Origin: SG8-30 sp963695155
GTDB taxonomy: Bacteria; Pseudomonadota; Gammaproteobacteria; Steroidobacterales; Steroidobacteraceae
NCBI GenBank assembly: GCA_963695155.1
Contig: CAVOGD010000004.1
Coordinates: 1-51,427, forward strand
Direction: 5' to 3'
Length of the DNA: 51,427 nucleotides
A program made the translations under genes and the position numbers. Positions 17,001 through 24,660 of this stretch are shown here, piece after piece; the first letter of the stretch is position 1; the number at the start of each line of letters is the position of its first letter. Under the pieces are notes generated by a model. That model saw only the letters and a program-made list of their open reading frames with translations. It was not told the DNA's origin and did not search any database.

Positions 17001-17252
17001 ATGATTCCCGACCCGAAGACCCTCGACGACCTGGCGCGCCGCCTGGCGGAGTCGCTGCCGCCCGGCCTTGCTTCGCTGCGCGACGACCTGCAGGACAACT
17101 TCCGGGCCGTGCTGCAGGCCGGCCTCGCCCGGCTCGACCTCGTCACGCGGCAGGAATTCGACGTGCAGGCCGGTGTGCTGCAACGCACGCGCGAGCGGCT
17201 GGAGCAACTGGACCTGCGCCTCAGGGAGCTCGAGGAGGGCAGCCACCGCTGA
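17001..17252 (+). CDS. ubiK: Ubiquinone biosynthesis accessory factor UbiK (BMFP/YqiC)
   Basis: 83-aa coiled-coil protein: MIPDPKTLDDLARRLAESLP at the N-terminus, RQEFDVQAGVLQRTRERL in the conserved central block, and a Leu/Arg/Glu heptad tail. This is the BMFP family, whose E. coli member YqiC/UbiK helps the soluble Ubi complex under aerobic conditions. It starts at an ATG preceded by GGAGG, 31 bp upstream of comM; ubiK beside comM is a common gammaproteobacterial arrangement. Confidence 0.9.
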   Translation: MIPDPKTLDDLARRLAESLPPGLASLRDDLQDNFRAVLQAGLARLDLVTRQEFDVQAGVLQRTRERLEQLDLRLRELEEGSHR

Positions 17253-17283
17253 GCGCCGGCCGGCCGCGCCGCCGCGGCCGCCC

Positions 17284-18805
17284 ATGAGCCTCGCGACGGT
17301 CATGACGCGGGCCCAGATCGGGCTCGACGCGCCGCCGGTGCGCGTCGAGGTGTTCTGCGGCAGCGGCCTGCCGCAGCTCAACATCGTCGGGCTGGCGGAG
17401 GCGGCGGTGCGCGAGAGCCGCGATCGCGTGCGCGCCGCGCTGGTCAATTCCGGCTACGAGTTCCCGCCCGGGCGCATCACCGTCAACCTGGCGCCCGCCG
17501 ACCTGCCCAAGGCGGGCGGCCGCTACGACCTGGCGATCGCGCTGGGCATCCTGGCCGCGTCGGGACAGCTGCCCGACGGCGCCTTCGAGCACACCGAGTT
17601 CTACGGCGAGCTGTCGCTGTCGGGCCGGCTGCGCGGCGTGCGCGGCCTGCTGGTCGCGGCGGTACCCGCCGCGACCGCCGGCCATCGCCTGGTCGTGCCT
17701 GAGGCCAATGCCGCCGAGGCGCGCATGGCGCCGGGTGCGCGGGTCGGCGGCGCCGCCGACCTGCTGACCCTCACCGCCGCGCTGAGCGGCCGCGCGGCGC
17801 TCGATTTCAGCGGGGCCGGGGCGTTGCCGGCGCCACGGCGCAACGGGCCCGATCTGGCCGACGTGCGGGGCCAGGCGTCCGCCAAGCGCGCGCTGGAGAT
17901 CGCCGCGGCGGGCGCTCACGGGCTCCTGATGCTGGGACCGCCCGGCGCCGGCAAGAGCATGCTGGCGCGCCGGCTGCCGGGGCTGTTGCCGGCGCTGGCC
18001 GACGGCGAGGCCATCGAGACCGCGATGCTGCATTCGATCACCCGCGAGCCGCCGCCGCCCGAGCGCTGGCGCGAGCCGCCGTTTCGCGCGCCGCACCACT
18101 CGGCCTCCATGCCGGCGGTGATCGGCGGCGGCGCGCAGCCGCGCCCCGGCGAGATCTCGCTGGCGCACCACGGCGTGCTGTTCCTCGACGAGCTGCCGGA
18201 ATTCAACCGCGACGTGCTCGAGTCGCTGCGCGAACCGCTCGAGGCGGGCGTCGTCAGCATCGCGCGCGCGGCCTACCGGGCGACCTTCCCGGCGCGCTTC
18301 CAGCTGGTGGCGGCGATGAACCCCTGTCCCTGCGGCTACGCGGGCGACCGACGCGGCCGCTGTCGCTGCACGGGCGCCCAGTTGCGGCGTTACCTGGCGA
18401 AGCTGTCGGGACCGCTGGTCGACCGCATCGACCTGCACGTGACGGTCAAGCCGGTGGATTACGACAGCCTGCGCGCGGCGCCAGCCCGATGGCGAGGGCA
18501 GCCGACAGGTGGCGGCGCGGGTCGCGGCGGCGCGCGCGCGGCAGCAGGCGCGCGGCGCGCTCAATTCAGCGCTGGATGCCGATGCGCTGACGCTGGCCTG
18601 CAACCTGACCGCGGCGGAGCACGCAATCTTGGCGCAGGCGACCGCGCGGCTCGGCCTGTCCGCGCGCGCTTGCCATCGCGCGATGCGCGTGGCGCGCACC
18701 ATCGCCGACCTCGACGGCGCGACAGCGGTGCGGACTCCGCACCTGTCGGAAGCACTCGGCTACCGCACGCTCGATCGCCTGCCTGCCGAGCAGGTGTCGG
18801 GCTGA
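17284..18805 (+). pseudogene. comM: ComM-type Mg-chelatase-like ATPase, frameshifted
   Basis: Branch-migration helicase used in natural transformation. The N-terminal lon-protease-like fold (MSLATVMTRAQIGLDAPPV), Walker A GPPGAGKS at residue 219, the Walker B motif LFLDELPEF and the zinc-like AMNPCPCGYAGD are intact. The frame is then lost near 18485. Removing one C from the CCC at 18485-18487 gives ...PADGEGSRQVAARV and a complete 506-aa protein of normal length. The C-terminal region continues in the +1 frame to the stop at 18805. Probably functional in the organism, broken by a base-call error. Confidence 0.88.
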
Positions 18806-18828
18806 AGCGCTGCGGCGACCGCAATGAG

Positions 18829-18852
18829 AAAGGCCCCCTTGCGGGGGCCTCG
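18829..18852 (-). terminator. Terminator between comM and the SnoaL-like gene
   Basis: AGGCCCCC (18831-18838), loop TTGC, GGGGGCCT (18843-18850). The T-rich flank lies on the minus-strand side (CTTTCTC), so it best serves the minus-strand gene, though the hairpin can act for both convergent genes. Confidence 0.8.
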
Positions 18853-18857
18853 TGTCG

Positions 18858-19355
18858 TCAGCTGGCGGCGGGCGCTTCGGCCGCTGCCTCGGGTGCCGGC
18901 TTGGGCCGGTCCGAGTTCCAGGTGTCGCGGATCATCAGCCACTTGCCGTCGGCCTTCTTCCAGACCGCCATGTAGTGGCCGGTGTCGAGCGTCGTGCCAT
19001 TGGCATCGACGACCGACCAGCTGCCGTCGTCCCAGCCCAGGTCGCCGGACGCGCCGCCGTTACCGTGGCTGACCTGCAGCGTGAGGCCGGCGGCCTTGAT
19101 CCCCTCGATGTCGGCCGCCACCATCGTGCGGATCGCATCGCGGCCGACCGCGGCGGGCCGGTCCGGCGCCGTCACGATGGCATCGGCCGTGTACATCGCG
19201 GTGATCGCGTCGGCGTCGCCGGCGTTGTAGGAGCTGATCCAGGCCTTCGTGCCGGCCTGGAAGGTGGCCAGGTCCGCGGCCGTGTCCTGCGCCGCGGGCT
19301 GGCAGGCGGCCAGCACCAACAACGCGGCAGCTGCCGCAGTCTTCAGGATATTCAT
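18858..19355 (-). CDS. SnoaL-like/DUF4440 lipoprotein
   Basis: 165-aa predicted lipoprotein: MNILKTAAAAALLVLAAC carries a lipobox LAAC. The mature part is a nuclear-transport-factor-2-like fold (TKAWISSYNAGDADAITAMY, GHYMAVWKKADGKWLMIRDTWNSD), the SnoaL/ketosteroid-isomerase superfamily. Many members bind small hydrophobic ligands without known catalysis. An Ala/Pro-rich tail follows. The ATG at 19355 is chosen because it starts the signal peptide; 13 more codons are open upstream. Monocistronic. Confidence 0.82.
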   Translation of the reverse strand: MNILKTAAAAALLVLAACQPAAQDTAADLATFQAGTKAWISSYNAGDADAITAMYTADAIVTAPDRPAAVGRDAIRTMVAADIEGIKAAGLTLQVSHGNGGASGDLGWDDGSWSVVDANGTTLDTGHYMAVWKKADGKWLMIRDTWNSDRPKPAPEAAAEAPAAS

Positions 19356-19484
19356 GTGTCCCCCTTGAATGAACTGTGCGGCCATGACAGCCATGGCCTG
19401 GACTCATTCTAGTCCAGATCGTCGGGGCAGGCAGGCTATGCCTCCGCGCGCAGCCCCGTAGGGCCGCGCCACGGACGCAGGCGG

Positions 19485-20039
19485 TCAGCGCGAGCCGGCC
19501 ACCATGTAGTCCACGGCGGCGGCGACGGCCTCGTCCGAGAGGTCCATGCGCCCGCCCTTGGCGGGCATGACGCCGGCCTTGCCCTGGTAGCCCTTGATGG
19601 CGTGCTCGTGCAGCTTGGCCGTGCCCTGGGCGATGCGGGCGGTCCAGTTGGCCTTGTCGCCCACCTTCGGCGCGCCGGCGATGCCGGGACCGTGGCAGAG
19701 CGCGCAGGCCGACTTGTAGGTGGCGGCGCCATCGACCGCTGCCGGCGCGGCGGCCGCTACGGCTGCGGGTGCGGCCTCTTCCGGTGCGGGGGCCGGGGCG
19801 GCGGCAGGCGCCGCCTCGGGCGCGGCCTCGGCGGCCACAGCCGGTTCGGTGACGTCCTGGCCCTCGACCGCGACCTCCCCGAACGGCTTGATACGCTCGG
19901 TCACCTGCTCGGCGCTGCCGGTGTCGGCTGCGTCGCCGCCGGGCTTGCAGGCGGACAGCGCCAGGCCGCCGGCGACCACCATCGCGATACCGAGGACCAT
20001 GCTGAAAACACTGGGGAAAAGGCCGCTGGGCTTGTTCAC
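19485..20039 (-). CDS. Cytochrome c5-like monohaem protein, membrane or lipid anchored
   Basis: 184 aa. A GTG start is followed by a hydrophobic segment ending LSAC (Cys31), which could be a lipobox or simple membrane anchor. An Ala/Pro/Glu-rich linker of ~65 residues leads to a class I cytochrome c domain with the haem site CALCH (112-116) and the axial Met in GVMPAKGG. The domain resembles the short cytochrome c5/CycA type. Likely carries electrons in the periplasm. Confidence 0.88.
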   Translation of the reverse strand: MNKPSGLFPSVFSMVLGIAMVVAGGLALSACKPGGDAADTGSAEQVTERIKPFGEVAVEGQDVTEPAVAAEAAPEAAPAAAPAPAPEEAAPAAVAAAAPAAVDGAATYKSACALCHGPGIAGAPKVGDKANWTARIAQGTAKLHEHAIKGYQGKAGVMPAKGGRMDLSDEAVAAAVDYMVAGSR

Positions 20040-20191
20040 GGGGGATCCTCGATGAGGCGGTGAATAGGGCCGAGGAGTATAGCGTCAGCCCGGTGCGGCA
20101 CGAAATGACGCAATTGGACGCGGTTCACGCGCGGCCGTTAGAATTGCGCCCCCGTCGCGACCGCTCAGGCTGCCGCGCCGGGCCGGTCAAA

Positions 20192-20268
20192 GCGCCCGTA
20201 GCTCAGCTGGATAGAGTGACGGCCTCCGAAGCCGTAGGTCGTGGGTTCGACTCCCGCCGGGCGCGCCA
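20192..20268 (+). tRNA. tRNA-Arg, anticodon CCG
   Basis: 77-nt cloverleaf. Acceptor stem GCGCCCG pairs with CGGGCGC; the anticodon stem ACGGC/GCCGT encloses loop CTCCGAA with anticodon CCG (reads CGG); the T-arm contains GGTTCGACT. The 3' CCA is encoded (20266-20268). The last 19 nt are repeated twice more downstream. Confidence 0.97.
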
Positions 20269-20279
20269 ATGAGGAAGGA

Positions 20280-20304
20280 AAGCCCTCCGCAGGAGGGCTT
20301 TTCT
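20280..20304 (+). terminator. Terminator hairpin of repeat unit 1
   Basis: AGCCCTCC (20281-20288), loop GCA, GGAGGGCT (20292-20299), then TTTCTTT. It lies 12 nt after the tRNA CCA. Confidence 0.88.
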
Positions 20305-20481
20305 TTGGCAGTGCGTCGAGGGCGGGGGTCGAACCCACGACAGACAAGTGAGGGTTCGACCAGCAGCCGCGCCAGCGGCTGCGCAGGACGGCGTCACGCA
20401 GTGACGCCGGGCCCGAGCTTGGCGAGGGCCGAGCGGCCGCAGGCCGCGAGCACTCCCGCCGGGCGCGCCAATGAGCAAGGA

Positions 20482-20508
20482 AAGCCCTCCGCAAGGAGGG
20501 CTTTTCTT
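20482..20508 (+). terminator. Terminator hairpin of repeat unit 2
   Basis: AAGCCCTCC, loop GCAA, GGAGGGCTT at 20482-20503, then a T-rich tract. Same hairpin as in unit 1 with one extra loop base. Confidence 0.85.
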
Positions 20509-20684
20509 TGGCAGTGCGTAGAGGGCGGGGGTCGAACCCACGACAGACAAATGAGGGTTCGACCAGCAGCCGCGCCAGCGGCTGCGCAGGACGGCGTCAC
20601 GCAGTGACGCCGGGCCCGAGCTTGGCGAGGGCCGAGCGGCCGCAGGCCGCGAGCACTCCCGCCGGGCGCGCCAATGAGTGAAGG

Positions 20685-20713
20685 AAGCCCTCCGTCAGGA
20701 GGGCTTTCTTTTT
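20685..20713 (+). terminator. Terminator hairpin of repeat unit 3
   Basis: AAGCCCTCC (20685-20693), loop GTCA, GGAGGGCTT (20698-20706), followed by TCTTTTT. Confidence 0.88.
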
Positions 20714-20798
20714 GGCCATGCGCTCGGGGCGGGGGTCCGCCCGCGATGCGAGTTCATTCCATCCGCGCTACATTTGCGATCGCAAGGAGGACACTGTC

Positions 20799-21188
20799 TT
20801 GAAAACCGGTGAGACCGTCTCCTGGTCCCGCACCTTCACGGAAGACGACGTGCGGATCTTCGGCCAGGTCTCGGCCGACCAGGGAGTCCACCACCTGACC
20901 CACGACCACCGCGGGCGTCTCATGGTGCAGGGTCTCCTCACGGCGACGTTGCCTTCCAAGGTGGGTGGCGACATCAACTTCATCGCCAGGGAAATGCTGT
21001 TCCGGTTCCACCTGCCCGTCTATGCAGGCGACACCATCCACTGCGCCGTGACCTTCGACGAAGTCACGGACACGGCGCGCGGCATTGCGCTCGCCTGTTC
21101 GTGGCGGTGCACGAACCAGGATGGCGAGCTGGTCATGTCGGGCGGCTCGTCGGGCATCGTGAAGAAGCCCGCTGCGAAGGACCGGTGA
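20799..21188 (+). CDS. MaoC/hotdog-fold acyl dehydratase-like protein
   Basis: 129-aa hotdog-fold protein with TFTEDDVRIFGQVSADQGVH, GRLMVQGLLTATLPSKVGG and FRFHLPVYAGDTIHC, the pattern of (R)-specific enoyl-CoA hydratases. The usual catalytic Asp-x-x-x-x-His is represented by DQGVHH, so activity is possible but not certain. The start is a TTG at 20799, chosen because AAGGAGG (20784-20790) lies 8 nt upstream and no ATG or GTG fits the alignment. It overlaps nothing and ends one base before the next ATG, so the two genes are coupled. Confidence 0.8.
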   Translation: MKTGETVSWSRTFTEDDVRIFGQVSADQGVHHLTHDHRGRLMVQGLLTATLPSKVGGDINFIAREMLFRFHLPVYAGDTIHCAVTFDEVTDTARGIALACSWRCTNQDGELVMSGGSSGIVKKPAAKDR

Positions 21189-21189
21189 C

Positions 21190-21672
21190 ATGAACGCCGA
21201 GCCGCTGCCGTTTTATTTCGAGCCGATGTGGCTGCTGCCGGTCTTCGTGGCCGCCTGGTTCGTGCTGTCTGGCCTCATCGCGCACTTGAGCGGCTGGGCC
21301 AGCCTGGCCAAGTTGTTTGCCGCCGACGATCTCAGGCGGTCTATCGTCTCCGGCCAGCCCGGCGGCGAGCGGTTCCGCTTCGCATCCGGCTCGATCGGGC
21401 GCAAGTACCTGCCGGTGAACTACAACGGCTGCCTGCACGTCACGACCAGCGCCGAGGGGCTGCACCTGTCGATCCTGTTCCTGCTGCGCTACTTGAGCCC
21501 GCCGTTGTTCATCCCGTGGTCCAGCGTCGAGTCGGTCGAGCCGCAGCGCTTCCTGTTCTTCACCTACTACGTCTTCACGATCCGGGGGCACTGGGCCCGC
21601 ATCGGCCTGCTGGGCAGCGCGGGCAGGAGCGCCAGGGCGGCGTACGACTCGGCCGGGGTGACAGGGCGGTAA
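21190..21672 (+). CDS. Hypothetical membrane-anchored protein
   Basis: 160 aa with one clear N-terminal transmembrane helix (residues ~12-35) and a soluble region in which FIPWSSVESVEPQRFLFFTYYVFTIR resembles the strands of a PH-like domain. No family was recognised with confidence. It begins one base after the hotdog gene stop codon, so the two are probably co-translated. The C-terminus is Ala/Arg/Gly-rich. Confidence 0.7.
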   Translation: MNAEPLPFYFEPMWLLPVFVAAWFVLSGLIAHLSGWASLAKLFAADDLRRSIVSGQPGGERFRFASGSIGRKYLPVNYNGCLHVTTSAEGLHLSILFLLRYLSPPLFIPWSSVESVEPQRFLFFTYYVFTIRGHWARIGLLGSAGRSARAAYDSAGVTGR

Positions 21673-21782
21673 ACGAGGGCGCCCTCACGAAGTGACGCCG
21701 GCGGCGCAGCGCGTGCGCACGCCGCGGCGTCATGACGCAACGCCGGTGTAGACTCAGCGCGTCACAGGCGGAGGGTGTTCAC

Positions 21783-22145
21783 ATGGCGAAGTACGTTGAC
21801 GGATTCGTAGTGCCGGTCCCTACCAGGAACCTGCCGGCTTACCGGCGCATCGCGCGCCGCTGCGGCAAGGTGTGGCTCGACCACGGCGCGCTGGAGTATC
21901 ACGAGTGCGTGGCCGACGACGTGCCGGTGGGCAAGCTCACGTCGTTCCCGCGCAGCGTCAAGCTGAAGCGCGGCGAGACCGTGATTTTCTCGTGGATCGT
22001 CTACAAGTCGCGTGCGCAGCGCGACCGCGTCAACGCCAGGGTGATGAAGGACCCGCGGCTGGCCGGCTTCATGAACCCGAAGGCCCTGCCGTTCGATGCG
22101 AAGCGCATGATCATGGGCGGGTTCAAGACGCTGGTCGAGTTCTGA
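21783..22145 (+). CDS. DUF1428 family protein (YbaA-like)
   Basis: 120 aa that follows the DUF1428 pattern throughout: YVDGFVVPVPTRNLPAYR, GKVWLDHGALEYHECVADD, FPRSVKLKRGETVIFSWIV, VNARVMKDPR and the C-terminal RMIMGGFKTLVEF. This small dimeric alpha+beta-barrel-like family has no assigned reaction. GGAGG precedes the ATG at a normal distance. Its own short transcription unit seems likely. Confidence 0.92.
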   Translation: MAKYVDGFVVPVPTRNLPAYRRIARRCGKVWLDHGALEYHECVADDVPVGKLTSFPRSVKLKRGETVIFSWIVYKSRAQRDRVNARVMKDPRLAGFMNPKALPFDAKRMIMGGFKTLVEF

Positions 22146-22190
22146 CCGCGCCGGCGATGCGCAGTGTCACAAGCGGTGGAGGTAACGGCC

Positions 22191-22817
22191 ATGAAGACGA
22201 TCCGGGCGATGGGCAGGGTGGCGGCGGCGACCGTGCTGGCGGCGGGACTGGCAGCCTGGCCGGCCGCCCCGGCCCAGGCGCATTGCGACTCCATGAACGG
22301 GCCCGTCATCCTGGAGGCCAAGGCGGCGCTGGAGCAGGGCGACGTGACGCCGGTCCTGAAATGGGTGCCGGCGCAGGACGAGGCGGAGATCTCGGCGGCC
22401 TTCGAGCACGCCATGGCCGTCCGTGCGACGGGCGCTGAGGCGCAGGAACTGGCCGACCGGCACTTCTTCGAGACGCTGGTGCGCGTGCATCGCCGCAGCG
22501 AAGGTGCGCCGTATACGGGAATCAACGACCAGCCGGTCGCGCCGGTCGTCGCCATGGCCGACCGTTCCGTGGCCGAGGGCTCGGCGGACGTGATGATCGA
22601 CCGCATGAACGCGCACCTGGCCCGGGCCGTGCGGGAGAAGCTCGAGCGCGTGGTCCTGGCCGCCGCTCACAAGGACGACAGCGTGGCGGCGGGGCGCGAG
22701 TACGTGGCGGCGTACGTGGACTACGTGCACTTCGCCGAGGGGATCCATGACGCGATCGCCGGGGCCGGAGGCCACCACGCCGAGGCCGCGGAGGGCGCGG
22801 CGAAACACGCGCATTGA
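22191..22817 (+). CDS. Secreted DUF6448-like protein
   Basis: 208 aa. A signal peptide ends near AAPAQA and the mature protein begins HCDSMNGPVILEAKAALEQGD, a His-Cys-containing N-terminus typical of the DUF6448 group; the name is from memory. The mature part is helical, with an unusually His-rich end (GGHHAEAAEGAAKHAH). His and Cys at the mature N-terminus suggest metal or haem binding, but this is inference. GGAGG precedes the ATG at 22191. It overlaps or abuts the membrane gene downstream. Confidence 0.7.
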   Translation: MKTIRAMGRVAAATVLAAGLAAWPAAPAQAHCDSMNGPVILEAKAALEQGDVTPVLKWVPAQDEAEISAAFEHAMAVRATGAEAQELADRHFFETLVRVHRRSEGAPYTGINDQPVAPVVAMADRSVAEGSADVMIDRMNAHLARAVREKLERVVLAAAHKDDSVAAGREYVAAYVDYVHFAEGIHDAIAGAGGHHAEAAEGAAKHAH

Positions 22818-22834
22818 CCGCGCCGGGGCGCCTG

Positions 22835-23620
22835 ATGCGGGACGGGCACCGCTCGCCCGGTTGGCGGCACCTGCTGGTGCTGGCGGTGGCCGCGGCCGGC
22901 ATCGTCGCGGCGTTCTTTCTGCCGCCCATCCCGCAGGACCCGGCTTATCACGCCTTTGCCGACGGTCGCGCCTGGCTCGGCATCGCGAACTTCTGGAACG
23001 TGGCCAGCAATGCGCCGTTCGTGCTGGTCGGCGCGTACGGGCTGGGCCGGCTGTCGCGGCTGAGTGAGCCGGCGCTGCGCCCGGCCTACGGCGTCCTCTG
23101 CATCGGCGTGGCGCTGGTCGGCGCCGGCTCCGCCTGGTACCACCTGGCGCCCTCGACGCCGACGCTGGTCTGGGACCGGCTGCCGATGAGCATTGCCTTC
23201 ATGGCGCTGTTCGCGGCGGCGATCCAGGACCGCATGTCGCCGCGGGTCGGCCGTGCGCTGCTCGGCCCGCTGGTCGTGGTCGGCATGGCGAGCATCGCCT
23301 GGTGGTCCGCGACCGAGTTGCGCGGCTACGGCGACCTGCGGCCGTACGCCGTCGTGCAGTTCCTGCCCCTGCTGCTGATGCCGATGATGCTGCTGCTGTA
23401 CCGCGGCACGGGACTGCGCGACGGCTGGCTGTGGGCCGCCATCGGCGCCTACGTGCTCGCCAAGCTGGCGGAGCACTTCGACGCGGCGATCTACGCCGCC
23501 GGCGGGTTCGCCGGCGGCCACAGCCTCAAGCACCTGCTGGCGGCGCTCGCCACGCTGTGGATCGTGCGCGCGTTCTGGCGGCCGGCGGGCGCCGCGGTTA
23601 CAACCAGCCGCGCCGCTTGA
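22835..23620 (+). CDS. Ceramidase-family (CREST) integral membrane protein
   Basis: 261-aa protein with about seven transmembrane helices. Ser/His in GSAWYHLAPS, Asp in WDRLPMS and the final GGHSLKHLLAAL carry the spaced Ser, His, Asp and HxxxH residues of the CREST zinc hydrolase superfamily, which includes alkaline ceramidases. The ATG at 22835 is used; a TTG at 22814 overlapping the previous stop (TTGA) is an alternative. Bacterial substrates are unknown. Its 3' end overlaps the convergent corA-type gene by 23 bp. Confidence 0.8.
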   Translation: MRDGHRSPGWRHLLVLAVAAAGIVAAFFLPPIPQDPAYHAFADGRAWLGIANFWNVASNAPFVLVGAYGLGRLSRLSEPALRPAYGVLCIGVALVGAGSAWYHLAPSTPTLVWDRLPMSIAFMALFAAAIQDRMSPRVGRALLGPLVVVGMASIAWWSATELRGYGDLRPYAVVQFLPLLLMPMMLLLYRGTGLRDGWLWAAIGAYVLAKLAEHFDAAIYAAGGFAGGHSLKHLLAALATLWIVRAFWRPAGAAVTTSRAA

Positions 23621-24566
23621 AGAACCAGTACGGCAGCACCGCCGAGAACACCATCAGCAGGATCGCCAGCGGGTAGCCGTAGGGCCAGTCGAGCTCCGGG
23701 ATGAAGTGGAAGTTCATGCCGTAGATGCTGGCGATCAGCGTGGGCGGCAGGAACACGACGGCCGCCACCGAGAAGATCTTGATGATGTCGTTCTGCTCGC
23801 TGTTGATGAGGCCCAGCGTCGCCTCCAGCAGGAACGAGCTCTTGGTGTTGAGGAACGAGGCGTGGTCGGACAGCGCCGTCACGTCGCGGGTCAGCGTGCG
23901 GAACCGCGCACGCAGGTCCTGCGGCAACGCCAGCGCCGCCGACTGCTGCACGAAGCTCAGGAACCGGTTGAGGCTGACCAGGCTCTCGCGGGACTTCGAG
24001 ACCAGGTCGCCCGAGCGGCCGATGCGCTGCATGACCGCGCGCAGGTCGCGCGAGTTGCTGCGCTTGCTGCGCGGCGCGAAGATCCCCGCCGAGGTCTCGT
24101 CCAGTTCGGTGCCGACGCGCTCCAGCACGTCGGCGGTGCGCTCGATCACCGATTCCAGCAGGCCCGCCAGCAGGGCGGCGGCCGCCGCCGACATGCCGGT
24201 CTGGCGCTGCACGTGCGCGATGAAGCGCCGGAACGGCAGCGTGTCGTGGTAGCGCTTGGTGATCAGCTTGTTGCGCGCCAGGATGAAGGTGACGGCGGCG
24301 GTCTCGGGCCGGTCGGTGTCGATGCGCGCCACCACCGTGGCGGTCATGTACAGCGCGCCGTTCTCCTCGTAGAGGCGGTTCGACGTCTCGATCTCGCGCA
24401 TTTCCTCGTGGGTCGGCACGTCCACCGCGAGGAACCGCTCGACCGCCTGCTCTTCCTCCACGGTCGGCTCGAGCAGGTCCACCCACAGGCAATGCTCGGG
24501 AATCACCGCCGGCGGCGGCTCGAGCCGGGTGAAGCCCTGGGCCTCGGGGACGAAGCAGTTCAGCAT
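23598..24566 (-). CDS. corA: CorA-family magnesium/divalent-cation transporter
   Basis: 322 aa. A long acidic cytoplasmic N-terminal domain and helical stalk are followed by two C-terminal transmembrane helices, the first ended by the signature YGMNF (in SIYGMNFHFIPELDWPYGYP). The C-terminus is basic (FFKRRGWL), as in CorA. The pore-loop motif after YGMNF lacks the classical MPEL but has IPEL, a common variant. It forms a homopentamer in the inner membrane. The ATG at 24566 starts the conserved N-terminus; the open frame extends further upstream. Confidence 0.92.
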   Translation of the reverse strand: MLNCFVPEAQGFTRLEPPPAVIPEHCLWVDLLEPTVEEEQAVERFLAVDVPTHEEMREIETSNRLYEENGALYMTATVVARIDTDRPETAAVTFILARNKLITKRYHDTLPFRRFIAHVQRQTGMSAAAAALLAGLLESVIERTADVLERVGTELDETSAGIFAPRSKRSNSRDLRAVMQRIGRSGDLVSKSRESLVSLNRFLSFVQQSAALALPQDLRARFRTLTRDVTALSDHASFLNTKSSFLLEATLGLINSEQNDIIKIFSVAAVVFLPPTLIASIYGMNFHFIPELDWPYGYPLAILLMVFSAVLPYWFFKRRGWL

Positions 24567-24660
24567 GGACGGCTCCGGGGTTGTCGCCGGCCGGGCCGTC
24601 CCGGCGGGTGCGTGCGCGCGCCGGTCGCCCGGCGCGCACGCGGCCACTCGACGCCCGCGT

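Larger units (their letters stand above)
20250..20740 (+). repeat. Tandem repeats carrying the tRNA-Arg 3' tail (rtT/tpr-like)
   Basis: Units begin at 20250, 20452 and 20655, spaced 202 and 203 bp. Each starts with the same 19 nt that end the tRNA (T-arm 3' strand, acceptor strand, CCA), then a terminator hairpin, then, in units 1 and 2, ~150 bp that differ by only a few bases. Each full unit also has an inverted near-copy of the tRNA T-arm (20321-20341 and 20524-20544; 20 of 21 bases complementary to 20238-20258). Unit 3 decays after its hairpin, by about 20740. The plan resembles the E. coli tyrT tpr/rtT repeats. Confidence 0.88.

Noticed and set aside
20165..20607. Open frames through the tRNA-Arg repeats, such as GVEPTTYGFGGRHSIQLSYG on the minus strand
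   Set aside because: This peptide is the antisense translation of the tRNA itself, a common misannotation. The plus-strand frame merely follows the repeats and has no ribosome-binding site. A Tpr-like peptide cannot be excluded but is not supported.
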